Origin: Symsagittifera roscoffensis
Taxonomy: Eukaryota; Xenacoelomorpha; Acoela; Convolutidae
Direction of reading: 5' to 3'
Length of the DNA: 64,000 nucleotides
NCBI RefSeq assembly: GCF_963678635.1
Contig: NC_087063.1
Span: forward strand, 70,391,617-70,455,616
The notes under the pieces are model-generated. The model ran no database searches. It worked only from the letters and a program-made list of their open reading frames with translations, and was not told the DNA's origin. Below, one piece after another: positions 24,501 through 35,476 of the stretch (positions are counted from its first letter, which is position 1; each line of letters begins with the position of its first letter). The position numbers were made by a program, and so were the translations under genes.

Positions 24501-27500
24501 CAAGAAAAGCTTTCATTTCTTGCCAGGACAACGCCTAACACTATGGAAAACTTAGAAATATGTGAAAATATTATCAAAGAACAATTACTACCTAACCTAG
24601 TCGGTAAAGACACTTTAAACCCCCAGTTCCGTGAGATATCTTCCTTACCCCTTAAAATGGGCGGACTTAACATCAAGCTGCCATCCGATCATGAAAGCTA
24701 CCTAGAATGGTCTAAGGAAACATCACTGGTACTGGAATCTCAAGATCCTATTACAGCAGTAACACAGCAAGAAAAAATATGTACGAAAATCAAAAAATTG
24801 AAAACTGATAGAACAAATCGAAAAAAGACAAACCTCATTAACTCCTTAAATGAAACAGATAAATACGCAATCGACCTGGCCTCTGAAAAGGGAGCCTCTA
24901 ACTGGCTCAATACTCTACCACTGAGCAGATACAACTTCAACCTGAATAAATCAGAGTTCAGAGATGGTATTTACTTAAGATACGGATGGGAACCAACCAA
25001 AACCCCACTCACATGTGCATGTGGTGCTGATTTTAACTTGACACATGCGCTTCACTGTGCAAAGGGTGGTTACACACACATAAGACACAATGAAATCAGA
25101 GACACATTCGCCAACCTCATGAACGAGGTTTGCCATGACGTCGAGATTGAGCCGAAACTTCAGCCGTTGCAAGGCGAAAGCTTTGTCAACAATTCAACTA
25201 CAACTGAAGATGAGGCACGACTTGACATTAAGGCAAACGGACTCTGGGGTTCACGATTCAGCCGCGCTTTCTTTGATGTGAAAATTTTCAACCCCCATGC
25301 CAAAACATCGCGAAAACTGCAGAAGGATGCATACAAATACCACGAAACGCTGAAGAACTCCAAATATCAGCAAAGAATTTTAAACGTAGAGCACAGTAGC
25401 TTCTGCCCGCTAATTTTTGGATGCACCGGTGGCGCTGCTCCAACAGCCACGCGGACGATGCAGCGATTGGCCGAAAAACTAAGTGAAAAAAGACAAGAAA
25501 GCTATCCAGAATCTATAAACTACATAAGAACTAAAATAAGCTTCGCGCTCCTGAGGAGCTCTATACTTTGTATAAGGGGGTGCAGATCGCTACGCAAAGT
25601 TCAATTTATCGACAACTCCATAAGCGCTATTGTAGAGGAAGGACGGCTAAGATAAATTAACATTATGACGATGCATTTAATGCTGATTTATGACTTCATT
25701 GCTGATATATATGCATTTTTATATCGCTGGTATGGCCCTATCCAGCTTGTGCACTTACCGTAACTAAACGGAAGGGCCCCTTTTGTAATTTAGTTTTTTA
25801 TTTCAATGGCCGTAACAAAAACTAGACAAAAGGAATTTTTCCTCTTGTTTTCGAATTAGTGTCATTTTTGTGTCTATAACGAAAGCTTTGAGTATTCGTA
25901 AATTTAGCATAATCAAATGCAGTCTCAAAATTTATTAGCAAAACAAAAAATAGAAGACATTTTAATAGCTTTTTATTGACAAAGAAACGCTTAGTGAAGC
26001 TTCGAAAACTAGTTTTCCTGGACTAAATTTAAGTTTTTCAGGATTAAAAAGCTTTTTGCTCTCTTAAAACAACTACTCATTCGCATTACTCATCGCTCGA
26101 AATAAGATGAGGGAGCCAAAAACGTCTTTTGAATCACGATTCGTTGTTGTTGACTGCCCGAAGGAGCGCGTCATGTGAGCTGCCCGAGGCTCAAGAACTT
26201 AGCAACTTTGGCTTGCCATAGCTACAGGTCTAATTGGGTAAGTATCGTCTGAATTTTGAGGCAGCTAAAAACAGTTATTAAGTCCCCCTTACCCTCGAAA
26301 GAGAAACAAACGCACATTCAAACTTTTTCGCCCGTCAAAAGACGCAATATGAGGCCATTAGGCCGAAACTATCAAGAACAAAAAAGGAAAAGAAAAAAAC
26401 AGAGCCAAAAAAATTGTCAAGAAACACTGAAAACTCGATTAAGATTTTGAGCATTTTGTGCGATCCTGCGGGAAGCATAATTTTTTTCCCTCAATTTTTC
26501 AAAAATAGATCACTAAACCGATATAATATTAGCCAAAGTTATTGGACAGAATAAAGTTTTTAGGCAAACAAAATTTAAAAAAAAAAGAAAATATACGAAG
26601 TCAAGGCTAGTAAAACTTCAAATAGCAAAAAAAGAGAAAGCACTAAAAGAAACTACAAATTGACTGGAGTAAAACAAAAAAAAACAATTCTACGATCTGG
26701 GAACTAAGCAACCCATTTTTAATTTTGACCATTCTAGGAACAAAGTTATTTACGGGAAAAAATCTAGTTCCCGATTGCAATACCCTTGCTTATCGCAAGG
26801 ATTATAAGTTACTTTAGTACAGCGTGTTAGATGTGCTTGATTCTGATTAGCTGGAAACTCCACATTGAAAATAATTTATAACAAACCTAAATATATCATT
26901 CGACACTTTTCAGCTTGTTGAAAATATTTCTTAAGCAGCATTCATTTAACAGACTTAAAACTGGAAGATGAAATTCTGCGAAAATATGCGCAATACAACA
27001 GAGCAGGATTGTTGCAAATGACTGAACAAGGATTCATCGATGCCATCAAATATAAACTACACTCGAAGAAATTTTTGGAGCCCGATTGCAGATATGGCTT
27101 TGATTTGTTGGACAACGAAAAAGAAGGTAGACGTTTTGTTCACTCAATCAAATTATCTCACCTATTTACCCGAAAACAAACAAACCCATCTTTCAAATTT
27201 CAATAGCTCAGAGCAATCGTTTTCACAGAAGACAAAAAATGCAAAATAATTTTTTTTAAAATTTACAATACACGTTTCTTCTGAATTCACAAGCAAATAT
27301 TTGATATATTTCATTTATAAGTTATGTTGATTTTTGAATACATATTCAATTTACCCATTCCACTGTTCCAGGGCATATCAACAAGCAGTCTGTTGAGCGG
27401 CTATGCTCAGCCAGAAGCAGAGAGGCTGTTGAGGATGACATGGTAGAAGAAATGTTTCAAGAGGGCGACAAAGATGAAGATGGAAAAATTGATTGGAATG

Positions 27501-27550
27501 ACTTCTTATTTCACATGAGAAATACTAATATACTAAGTAAAATTAACTGA
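21503..27550 (+). CDS. EF-hand (calmodulin/centrin-like) protein, four exons
   Basis: Exons 21503-21555, 21810-21931, 26953-27126 and 27372-27550 join by GT-AG rules in phases 2, 1, 1 to 175 residues ending at TGA. The last EF-hand loop (GDKDEDGKIDWNDF) has Asp at positions 1, 3, 5 and 9 and Asp at 12, and should bind calcium. The preceding loop (LLDNEKEGHINKQS) and the N-terminal ones are degenerate. Size and two-lobe layout suit the calmodulin/centrin/troponin C superfamily; I do not recognise the orthologue. No signal peptide or membrane segment. Intron 2 (about 5 kb) carries small elements and a LINE. The gene is divergent from the KANSL2-like gene. Confidence 0.8.
21578..21790 (+). mobile_element. 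Truncated TTGTTCCGAC-family 2 element in intron 1
   Basis: Starts TTGTTCCGACCATTGAAAAC and follows the copy at 3880 up to the CGAGAAAAACAG block, then stops about 20 bp before the splice acceptor of EF-hand exon 2. Confidence 0.65.
22756..25799 (+). mobile_element. 5'-truncated LINE of the R2/NeSL-like superclade
   Basis: A 3.04 kb non-LTR retrotransposon in intron 2 of the EF-hand gene. It is flanked by a perfect 16 bp direct repeat, ATTTCAATGGCCGTAA, at 22740-22755 and 25800-25815, the expected target-site duplication. It encodes RT followed by a zinc-knuckle and a restriction-like endonuclease, and ends at a T-rich 3' tail. The 5' part of a full-length element is missing. Confidence 0.85.
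22945..25655 (+). pseudogene. LINE ORF: reverse transcriptase plus restriction-like endonuclease
   Basis: RT motifs can be read in order: LIPLDKNPGVRPIGIGE (about 23690), LIDAENAFNSLN (about 23910), TTQGDLLAM (about 24065) and the catalytic WYADDGNA (about 24156). Downstream, CACGADFNLTHALHC (about 25010) is the zinc-knuckle that precedes the endonuclease in the R2/NeSL/CRE superclade; then RHNEIRD, RLDIKANG and FFDVKIFNP fit its PD-(D/E)XK-like core. Three frameshifts, near 23290, 23815 and 24055, break the frame, so this copy cannot make the protein. The last 522 codons (24087-25655) are open. The exact clade needs a tree. Confidence 0.85.
25819..26952. other. Rest of EF-hand intron 2
   Basis: No gene. 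The segment 26735-26810 (AAAGTTATTTACGGGAAAAA...) matches the dispersed repeat at 14108. A 64-codon Lys-rich frame at 26256 has no domain. Confidence 0.45.
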
Positions 27551-28080
27551 ACCTTTTTTGTTACGCTCAAAACTTAGTAATTGATAATTCTGTTAGAAAA
27601 CGATATTGTTCAAATTCACCGTTTCTTTTTAAAAGCATAGATCAACCTAAGTCAGCAGTTCAAAAATTATCATGTTAACTGAAGTGAAGTTACTTCACTA
27701 CCTTTCATCATTTCATCCAGCCAAAAAACCATTGGAATTTCAAAAATTAGCTTAAAGTAAAATAAAACGTGAATAAAAGTAAAGAGTCAGATGGTTAGTG
27801 AAAATAACTCAAAACGGTTGACCTGACGTGAAACTACGGGCCTATCAGATACTCAACTAAGCTGCGCTTTCGTTTCATTTGCTCTACATTTTGTAAATTT
27901 ATTAAAGTAGTTATCACATTATTTAATAGTGCCGGTATACAGGCAGCGTTCGCAAACTGTACTGCGAGGGAGTTTCTCTCCTCAAAAAACTACCTTCCCT
28001 GGGTTCCTTGTAAACTAGATCTAACCTAAACGGCACATTAAACTTCAAGAGCAACGGGTTGAAAATACATCCATCATTAA
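27551..28080. other. Downstream of the EF-hand gene
   Basis: Nothing recognisable; no clear AATAAA close to the stop codon. Confidence 0.4.
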
Positions 28081-28530
28081 TTAAATCTCTAGATTTGTCA
28101 GTTTGCGACGTTCCGCCTCGACCGCCGCAGTTCCGGTTTCACAAACCGAGCCATTGCTTATTCTACTAGGGGCTAGGGAGCCAATTACCGTTACATCCCA
28201 CAGGAGCTGCAACCAGCAGCCCATCTGACAGACGTCAAATCGTCTTGTCGCTTCCTGTGGAGGTGTAGTCGCTTTGAAAGAGAAAAGTGAGCGAAGGCGA
28301 AACTTTGCATTATAAGGCATTCAAATTTTATAGAGAATCTACAGGCTCTTTTCAGGCAAGAAAGGCCAGGCCAACCATCTTCGGTTATTTGTATTCTGCA
28401 AACGTATCTGTTTTTTTTACAAATTTGTCTAATTAGGCGGAGTCTTATAGCAAATCTAAGCTGCTGATTTGTCAGTTTTAATAGCAGGCTTTTAGACGGA
28501 ATGACATTCAACCATTGCAATCAGTACTTA
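28081..28530 (-). mobile_element. LINE 3' fragment with restriction-like endonuclease
   Basis: On the minus strand, WLNVIPSKSLLLKLTNQQL then ITEDGWPGLSCLKRACRF (remains of a zinc-knuckle), and in another frame LLWDVTVIGSLAPSR, are typical of the C-terminal endonuclease region of another RLE-type non-LTR retrotransposon. At least one frameshift separates the two parts (around 28250-28300). Different from the element at 22756, judged from its motifs. No RT portion remains. Confidence 0.65.
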
Positions 28531-28698
28531 TCCTCTTAGCATTGGACTTTTTTACATTAGTAGGTTCTAGGTCTAGTTTCAAAGTAACTCACCCTGACCG
28601 TATTATCTTAAAAAACATAAAAGAACTTAAAAAAAGAACTATATCCTCAGTTGTTGTTGTTACTTGTAGCCGCCGTCTCTCTATAATCGTCTTCGAAT

Positions 28699-29543
28699 TT
28701 AAGAAAAGCTGATGCATCCCCTGGTGATCAGGGTTGTTGCAAATTGGACAGATGTCTTTTTTTCTTCATCAATTCTTGATATGTATGAGTTCAATAAGCG
28801 ACAGTATCCGTTACGGAGTAGTGCCAAGCGTGTTCTGCAGACTCTAGATAAGGAACTCTCTGTTTCATGAATTTCTGGTGGTGCGCTTCCATAAACAGAG
28901 TTCGGTTCGCTGACGGCCTGTGTATGTATTGCTTTTTGTAGCCTTTTTACTTCTTGCGCATCGATTTGTCTATTCGGCACTTAGTTTTCGTATTTGTAAA
29001 ACAGGTCTGGTTTCATCTGTGGTTGGTGTGGGAGAATTTGTTGGTTGGTGAGTGACAGGGGTGGCTAGAGTTGTAACAGGTGACGGCATATTGTTGTGCG
29101 AGCATATTTGTGTGTTCTTTGATGGGAAGAACTCGTGATTCGTTGTGTAGATCGTCTATGTTCGTCATGTTGTAGCATCCTGTTTTTATTCGGAGTGCTG
29201 TGCTCTCTGAATGTTGTAGTCGTTTCCAGTGGCAGTCTTTGATGATGGGGGCCCACGTAGAGCAGCAGTAGTTGATGACAGATCTGCTAGCTGCTTTGTA
29301 CAGAGTCATGAGGGTTTCGCGGTCACTGCCCCATGCTGTACCTGCGAGGGCTTTGAGAACGGCGTTGATCTTCTGTGCTTTGGCAGCGATGTCTCTGGTG
29401 TGCGGTTCAAAGCAGACCATCGTGCCGAGGATGTTGCTTTGCACGAGAACCTGAGGCTGCTTGTTGGCATGAGCGGACTGAGGAGTGAAAAGGTTGACTG
29501 TCGACTTGTCTTCTGAGATGGTGAGGCAATTCGCCGAAAACAA
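28699..29543 (-). mobile_element. Jockey-like LINE, 3' part of the RT ORF
   Basis: Minus-strand frames 29543-29013 and 28980-28699 together resemble the RT thumb and C-terminal tail of Jockey-superfamily elements: LYKAASRSVINYCCSTWAPI, then SESTALRIKTGCYNMT and RLALLRNGYCRLLNSYISRI. The frame breaks near 29000, and both the 5' part and the palm motifs are absent. A dead fragment. Confidence 0.75.
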
Positions 29544-29680
29544 ACCGTATCCGGAGAGCCGAAAATTATAACCGTATCGGGAGAACCGAAAACAAAGAAG
29601 GTATCGACTAGCCGGAAAGTAAATTTGTTACCAGCGAGCCGAAAATTTTTTTGTTCCTGGGTAGCCGAAGTTTTTTTGTT
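29527..29680. repeat. Minisatellite, ~25-28 bp degenerate units
   Basis: About five imperfect units built on GAGAGCCGAAAA...ACCGTATCGG follow the LINE fragment. Some neighbouring open frames simply read through it. Confidence 0.6.
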
Positions 29681-29880
29681 ATCAAAACTCAAAAAAAATT
29701 CAACCAAAAATTCGAATTGTTGAAAGCCGAAAATTAATGGCTGAAAAAAATAAATTCTTGAAAATAATTTTCATCCCAAAAATTAGATTTTTCCCTTGCC
29801 TTATCATAGTTTAGCAAAACACGGTAACGATTGAAGGAAAAGTACCTATACTGTCTTACATTTATAATCTACCTCAGCAC

Positions 29881-30276
29881 TTAATTTTTTATCATCCGTT
29901 TTTTGTTCAGAGTAGAGCTATCTTCACAAGGGTTGGCCCCGGTGTTCTGCTTCCACAGGCCAATCATCTTCTCGAGCAGCCCTTCTCTTCCTTTCTCATC
30001 CAGTCCAGTGCCGATCAAGACTGGCTCTCCAAATTTCACCTCCGTGCTCCATAGCTCTTCCTTAAAGTCATCTACTCCACGCACTTTGTTTTCCTCTCTC
30101 TGGTTGAATTCCTCCAGGAAAATTCGCCACGCCTCCTCGTTCAACATAGCCAAGAACATGTCTTTGTTTCCCTCAAAGGTATTCTCCTCCCTTGCTTCGT
30201 CGGTTAGGAGCACCATGCCCATGTTTGATGGTTCAATCGTCAGTGATAGCTCAAGATTCTTCCGGGGAGATACCAA
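29881..30276 (-). pseudogene. Retroelement-island ORF, left copy (131 codons)
   Basis: An acidic, helix-rich fragment of unknown function (SPRKNLELSLTIEPSNMGM...). The right-arm copy at 41600-41995 differs at only a few residues. It is one piece of a longer broken frame; neighbouring pieces are at 30328-30585 and 30468-30710. No domain recognised. Confidence 0.5.
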
Positions 30277-30327
30277 AGTTGGGGTGGCTGTGTTTGCCCA
30301 GTCGTCCCCACTCAGCTCTTGCAGTAG

Positions 30328-31140
30328 CTAACGTGTGGTGGTGCCGGGGCTAAACTCCCTGTTCGTCGCCCGTCCGACTGGCGTATTTCCCACCTCCATT
30401 TGCTCTCCAGCTTCGCTGAGAGTTTCGTCCATACTCTCCCCCTCTCCTGACTCTGGCTGGTTCCTCTCTAGCGTGTCAGTGAACTTCTTCTCCACTGGAA
30501 GGTCCCTTCTGTCTCCTGGGGTTCCCTGAGGGAAGGTCTGCTGTCTTGTACTCCGCGAGGTATACATACAGGGGTCCTGCTGCATTCAGCCTTTTGCCTT
30601 CTTGCCTCAACTGCAACTCGTCCAGACCATAAGGCGCTCGGTACTTTCTCATGGCAAACATCATCTCGTCCTTCAGTGCCATATGACCCTCCTCCACGAT
30701 CATCCTTCAATCGTTATGAATTGGCAGTTTGTTTTCGAGTCCAGCCTCCTGAGGTTTTCTCAAGACATTTCGAACCTCAAACTTAGGGGGCACCGAGCCT
30801 CGCATCTTCTTTGCTTGTGTATCCACGAATTTATCTTAATCTCGCACGTGTGGAAATACAACGCTGCCGAATATCCAATGAACAGAGGATCCCAGCCCTT
30901 CGTGAACTCTCTCTATTGTCTCTCTACCGTGGCTATCGCGAGCAGGGAAGGGACCACCAGAGGGCTGTTCATTCCCAAGGTCATTTTGTTTTTTACCGTG
31001 GGGAACTCGGGGACGGTAGCAGGGAGGTCATCCCGCTCTAGAATCGTTTCCAATTCCTTTTTCGTGAATTCGAAACTTTTCGTACATGCCGGGATTCTCA
31101 AGACTTCCTTCTTGTCGCTTGTCATGGATTCAGGCTCCAA
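30328..31140 (-). pseudogene. Broken retroelement-island frames, left arm
   Basis: Minus-strand pieces 30328-30585, 30476-30703 and 30913-31140 match right-arm frames 41291-41548 and 41113-41400 and the stretch near 40840. A frameshift near 30500 splits the sequence in both arms. No domain recognised. Confidence 0.4.
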
Positions 31141-31233
31141 AACTTGGGATAGATCTCGATGGAGCCCTGCGTTTTCCTCCGATTCTGCACTGCATTTGTC
31201 CCCTGAAATTGTACACCACTAGCTCTGGATCCT

Positions 31234-31874
31234 TCATTTTCCAAAAAGCACCGTCTGGCTCATCTGCGCTCTCAAGTCCTTTTGTCTGCACCAGTTGAGT
31301 GGTGTCCCATTGAGAATGCTGATCAGGCTCACATGCACCACTGAGTGTCGATACGCCACTACAAGTGGCTCCTGGAATGCATACGTCACTGCTGGCCCGT
31401 AAACGCAGGTCACTACTTCCCCCAAGCCTCTGATCACCCCCAGTGGGTCAGATCTCATGGCCAAACACCAGTCAATAAGATTGGATATGCCCACACTAGC
31501 CTCTCTGAATTCTTCTCTCATCTTGGGGTTTCTCTCCTCGCCCATCAAAAATCGATTTTGCATCAGCAGGTAACCATGAGCAATGTCTTCAGTCCGGCAA
31601 CACACTTGTACGAATAAGTCTACATACTCGAGTGAGCCTTCCTCACCGACAGGGGTTGACCATAATTCATTAACCAATGGAACATCGTCAATTCCCCATG
31701 CGTCAAGAGTATCAGCGTCAGATATCCGTCAATCCGTAGTGTTCCCACGCCCTCACTGAACATGTACGCTGGCCGCATATTGAAGAGGTACCTCAGCTCG
31801 CCCTTCGCATGATTTGTCCAGAAACCCCCAACAGTGACTTCATTAGCTGCTGTGACAAATCTCCCCACCGTCAT
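31234..31874 (-). pseudogene. Retroelement-island frames found only in the left arm
   Basis: Frames 31234-31677 and 31620-31874 overlap and probably belong to one protein region with hydrophobic stretches (YLTLILLTHGELTMFHWLMN). Almost all of this is deleted from the right arm. Function unknown. Confidence 0.4.
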
Positions 31875-33200
31875 CTCCCTCTTCTGCCACCTCTAGCTGC
31901 TCCTCAAGAAAATTCCATATTTGTTTGAAGAGGGATGGAGCACTCTCCCTCGTCTTGTCCGTCGCATTCTCAAGCGTTGGGTTCAGAAATGGCCACCTCC
32001 CTCTTTCTTGTGTTAAGCGATATCCTATCGACTCTAGTTGTTTCTCGGCCGCGGCCACATTCTTTCTTGCATTATTTGGTCCTCTCGCGCTGCTGGTGGA
32101 GCTCGTGATTGTCAGACCCGTGCTCCGGAACCACAGGCTAGCTGTTAGATGGGTTATCGCGAAATGATCGTCCCCAATCTCCGGGTTGAACTTCAGCTGT
32201 CTGGCGAGATTCGACACCTCAAGGCAGAGAACCTCATCCAGAACAATCAAGATATCTGCCAACTCGTAGAATCCCCTCAGCACATGAGATACGTCCACCC
32301 ATGCCGCTGCAAGTTCAGACTTAAAAAGTCTCAATTTTGTTGGCTTTAGCTCGCGATTCGGAGCGGCCATAAGCATCCGCCACGCATTGCCCTCCGCTAT
32401 CAAGATCAATATTGCATAAACGAACTGCAATGCTGGTGGCAGGCTCGCGTAGCCTGGTGATGAAGTGAATACTACTCTCGTTTTTGGTCCAAATCGGGAA
32501 GCTACCAACTCCTCTACCTGATTCATTGCTGCAAACAGCGTCTGAATAGCTTCCCAGATCTTATTGGGAGTTGGTTCCGCGCCTTTCAAATGCTCTAGAA
32601 GTCCCGCCGCATGCAGGTGGTCATTCATCCCCGCGAATAGCAACAGCTCTGACTTGCACGGCGTCTCCAATTTTAACGCTACCACCACGGTCAGCATCTG
32701 GTTCAGTTCCGCTCCAGGCAGCAGGTACACTAGGGTTTCTTGGCAAAATTACTTCGGCGACGTCACCTCGAAATCGGATCCGGGCACGATGATTGCTGTC
32801 GCTGCTCCGGGATCTGATCGTTCGTACACTGGCAAGGTTTTTGCCAGCTGTGAAGTCCCACAGAATCTTCCCTACATCGGGTCTTCAGCGAGCCTTGGAC
32901 CCAGGTATCCGCTGTCCGGGATCCCCATGCTCTTCGGCTCAAGACGTTTTTTGATCATCCTTAGTTGTGCAGGAATTGCGACTCTGATCCTGGCTATACC
33001 CGTTCGAAGCTTAAGGGTTTCAAGATTAGGCCCAGACTATCTAGCTGCTTGAGGGGTCTGTAATTGACTAGATCCATTATCGATTTCTTTGGTATTCCCG
33101 TCAGATCTGCAGTTTCCAATGTCCTGGCTCTCGAGAAATGTGCTTCGTAGGCCTTTAGCCAATCCACACAGTGAAGTTTGCTCAAGTCCTTGTGCGACAC
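31843..33200 (-). pseudogene. SGNH-hydrolase-like ORF, left copy
   Basis: The 295-codon frame 31843-32730 and the upstream piece 32994-33200 match the right-arm copy at 39425-40840. LLFAGMNDHLHAAG resembles the GxND block of SGNH/GDSL hydrolases, and it is followed by VVFTSSPGYASLPPALQF. A two-base loss near 31876 shifts the frame relative to the right copy, and in-frame stops separate the pieces upstream. No catalytic Ser block is convincingly intact. A weak family call; it may be a diverged, inactive member. Confidence 0.45.
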
Positions 33201-33475
33201 ATTTTTCAGCCCCAGAACCTAGGTATTCTAGTCCTTCCATGTTCTTACTCGTGGACTGAGTCGCTGTTCCTGCTGGAGGCCTGGTCGGAAGTGGAAATTC
33301 TCCCGCATCATATTCCGGGTCAGGGTTTCTCTCAAGGTCAAGCCCTCTCAGGCCTCCATCCGAATTCCAGGATAGCCATCTGGTCTGATCCTGGTTTGAT
33401 ACTCTGTCTGAAGTGTATCCCACCATCAACACGACTTCCGTCGCTGACTCCCTGTATTTGACTTGTGGATCCAGT

Positions 33476-33792
33476 TGCAGGATGGCTTAGACGTCCAGAA
33501 ACGATCCGCCATCGTTGATTCTTTTATAGTGATCTCACGTATCAACAAACTCAAGAAGTACCTTTTGCAAACCAATGCGAGAAATACCTTTCCCAAACCA
33601 ACTCAAGAAATACCTTTACCAAACCAACTCAAGAAATATCCTCCTCTCGTACTGCTAGTGAAGAACCGCTCGAGATTTATCTGATTCTGTTCGAGTGAGT
33701 GTAGTTTGCTTGTCAATTCAATTTGCAAATCAATTTGAAAGTAGAACTTGTTTTTAGACTAAGATGGGTTTGCCCATGCCTAGCCTATGACA
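33476..33792 (-). mobile_element. LTR 1 (317 bp)
   Basis: Minus-strand sequence starting TGTCATAGGC just after a purine tract (AATGGGAGGG) and ending CCTGCA two bases before TGGATCCACAAGTC, a possible primer-binding site. It contains a TATAAAA box and four imperfect ~26 bp repeats (33543-33642) with core CAACTCAAGAAATACCTTT. TG...CA ends support a real LTR. Confidence 0.7.
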
Positions 33793-33962
33793 CCCTCCCA
33801 TTAGTACCTTTAAGACATTATCTGAACAACTCCATTAAAGTGATTCAATTTAGATGTTAAAAACATGCAGATTTTTTTATATTTTAGCCTGACTCGCGCC
33901 CCCTCCTACCTAGCTCAAGAACCCTGTGCCCCCAACTCAAGACCTCCGAGTTTGTTCAAAAC

Positions 33963-34538
33963 TCAGGCGATACTTAAGTAGTACTTCTTGTGTAGGTGCA
34001 CCACTATCTCCGTTTCTGCAAAGACCACATGTAGGAGGTCCAATAACTCCTTTGGGCTCAACCTGCCCCTGTTTGGATCGTAAACCGGCATTGAGACCTG
34101 TCGTATTCCTCTTTCGACCATAACATCCCTCAACCTCGTTAGTGCCAGCATCACATGCTCGTGGTCTATCGTGTTCCTCTCGTTGACCCTCGTCACCAAG
34201 AAGCACAGATATTTACCAGGAACTTGTGAAACTTAAGGAGGAAGCGCAGCCATTCCTCCCAACCCTGGCCTCTGCCTCAATAGAAACTCCACGTTCTGAT
34301 ATTCTCTTTTAAAGTCTGCTTCTAGTCTCGTGTTGAAGCTCAGGTCCGCTGTTATGCAGATCGCTTTCGTCCTATCTGACAAAATGAAGTCGCTGTCTGT
34401 GATCAGGATGTTCCCTGAATACTCGTTCGGTATCTCGAATTTTGTCTCGAAATTTCTTCCTATGGTAGGCTCGATTTCTTCCTGTTCCAGTTCCAACCCG
34501 TTAGTCTCTCTCACTTCCCTGAGCTTCTTTATCATCAA
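33963..34538 (-). pseudogene. Macro-domain-like ORF of the LTR element, copy 1
   Basis: Two same-frame pieces, 34538-34233 and 34199-33963, are split by one in-frame TAA. GNILITDSDFILSDRTKAIC, then LRQRPGLGGMAAL, YLCFLVTRVNE and VSMPVYDPNRGRLSP, resemble the ADP-ribose-binding macro fold: an early ILITDSD strand, a GG-M loop and a late SMP...GRG loop. It overlaps the preceding frame by about 37 bp in another phase. Its place after an integrase tail and before the polypurine tract is where envelope or accessory genes sit in LTR elements. The call rests on motif shape only. Confidence 0.45.
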
Positions 34539-35433
34539 ATTTGTCGTAGTGGGTAAGTCCTACCCCCACTCCTCGGACAAAAATGTTTATCGACGTCCCC
34601 GTCGATGATGCTGGGCCCAAGTTATCCGGTGGTACTTCCAGTGGCCGGTCGGTGGCTGTCCAACCAAATAGTGCGTTTCCAGTCTTCACGTGCTTCATTG
34701 CTGTCACGTCGACTTGTTGGATGTTCTGCGCCTCCTTCTCGTCAATCTCAAGATTATGCATCCACTCCAGTACCCTCAGATTTGTATTTTCCCTTCTTTC
34801 TATCTCGCTGTGTTCCAGATCTACTTCTCGTTCCGGTTTGGAGTAGTCTTCCTGCAAGGAGTGCTCGCTGTTCTTGATGATCTGCCATTCTTCATCGGCT
34901 ACCAGGTCGCCTATATTCACCAACTCCTCTCCTATCTCCTCGGGTTGTATCTTGTCAATCAAGAAATCGTCAGCATACCTGTTGTATCTCATGACTGTCC
35001 GTTTGCGATCGCCTTTCCTTGTCCCTGTGGTCATCGGTTGGTCTGGTTCTGTCCACTTTGGTATTTCGTTCTGCTCTGGATCATTCCCATCTTCCTCCGC
35101 GAAAGACCATTCGTCCAAATCCACCTCTATCTTCTCGTTATCATCTATGCTCACGTCCTCGTTGCCGTCATTCTTTTCTCTGATGCCTTTCTCGTTCACC
35201 TCACATGCTGGTTCTACCACTAGGTTTTCTAGTCCTTCCATGTTCTTACTCGTGGACTGAGTCGCTGTTCCTGCTGGAGGCCTGGTCGGAAGTGGAAATT
35301 CTCCCGCATCATATTCCGGGTCAGGGTTTCTCTCAAGGTCAAGCCCTCTCAGGCCTCCATCCGAATTCCAGGATAGCCATCTGGTCTGATCCTGGTTTGA
35401 TACTCTGTCTGAAGTGTATCCCACCATCAACAC
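34501..35433 (-). pseudogene. gag start fused to integrase tail, copy 1 (310 codons)
   Basis: The first ~60 codons (VGYTSDRVSNQDQTRWLSW...) are the start of the gag-like frame that follows each LTR. At STSK|NMEGLE it switches to the acidic tail that follows the integrase (GDRKRTVMRYNRYADDFLID and on). Most of gag-pol is therefore deleted. The fusion frame itself is open, ending SERD-stop just inside the macro-like ORF. Confidence 0.55.
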
Positions 35434-35476
35434 GACTTCCGTCGCTGACTCCCTGTATTTGACTTGTGGATCCAGT

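Larger units (their letters stand above)
22288..25818 (-). mobile_element. TTGTTCCGAC-family 2 element split by a LINE
   Basis: Reverse copy. Its tail (AACAAGGATAGCCGGTTACAG) starts at 22288 and its body runs to 22755. Its last bases (…CCGTAACAA) resume after 25815, with the LINE between. Without the LINE it is about 470 bp. Confidence 0.7.
29843..33225 (-). repeat. Left inverted arm of the retroelement island
   Basis: Reverse-complement copy of 39408-42032. Amino-acid identity of paired frames is roughly 95 %, so the duplication is recent. The left arm holds about 750 bp that the right arm has lost, in two deletions (about 41 bp and about 705 bp). GC content is visibly above the flanks. The arm stops inside the sequence that continues on the right, so it is a partial copy. 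Confidence 0.85.
33226..35226 (-). repeat. Tandem unit D1 of the LTR-element array (2.0 kb)
   Basis: Repeats as D2 at 35227-37229 with a 2001-2002 bp offset and very few differences. On the minus strand it runs: gag start fused to the integrase tail, macro-like ORF, polypurine tract, LTR, next gag start. Confidence 0.8.

Noticed and set aside
30602-31222. 206-codon plus-strand frame in the left arm
   Set aside because: Antisense to the island ORFs, and the paired right arm supports coding on the other strand.
34690-35260. Plus-strand frames of up to 177 codons, with hydrophobic runs
   Set aside because: Mirror frames of the minus-strand integrase-tail ORF; both repeat units show the same shadow.
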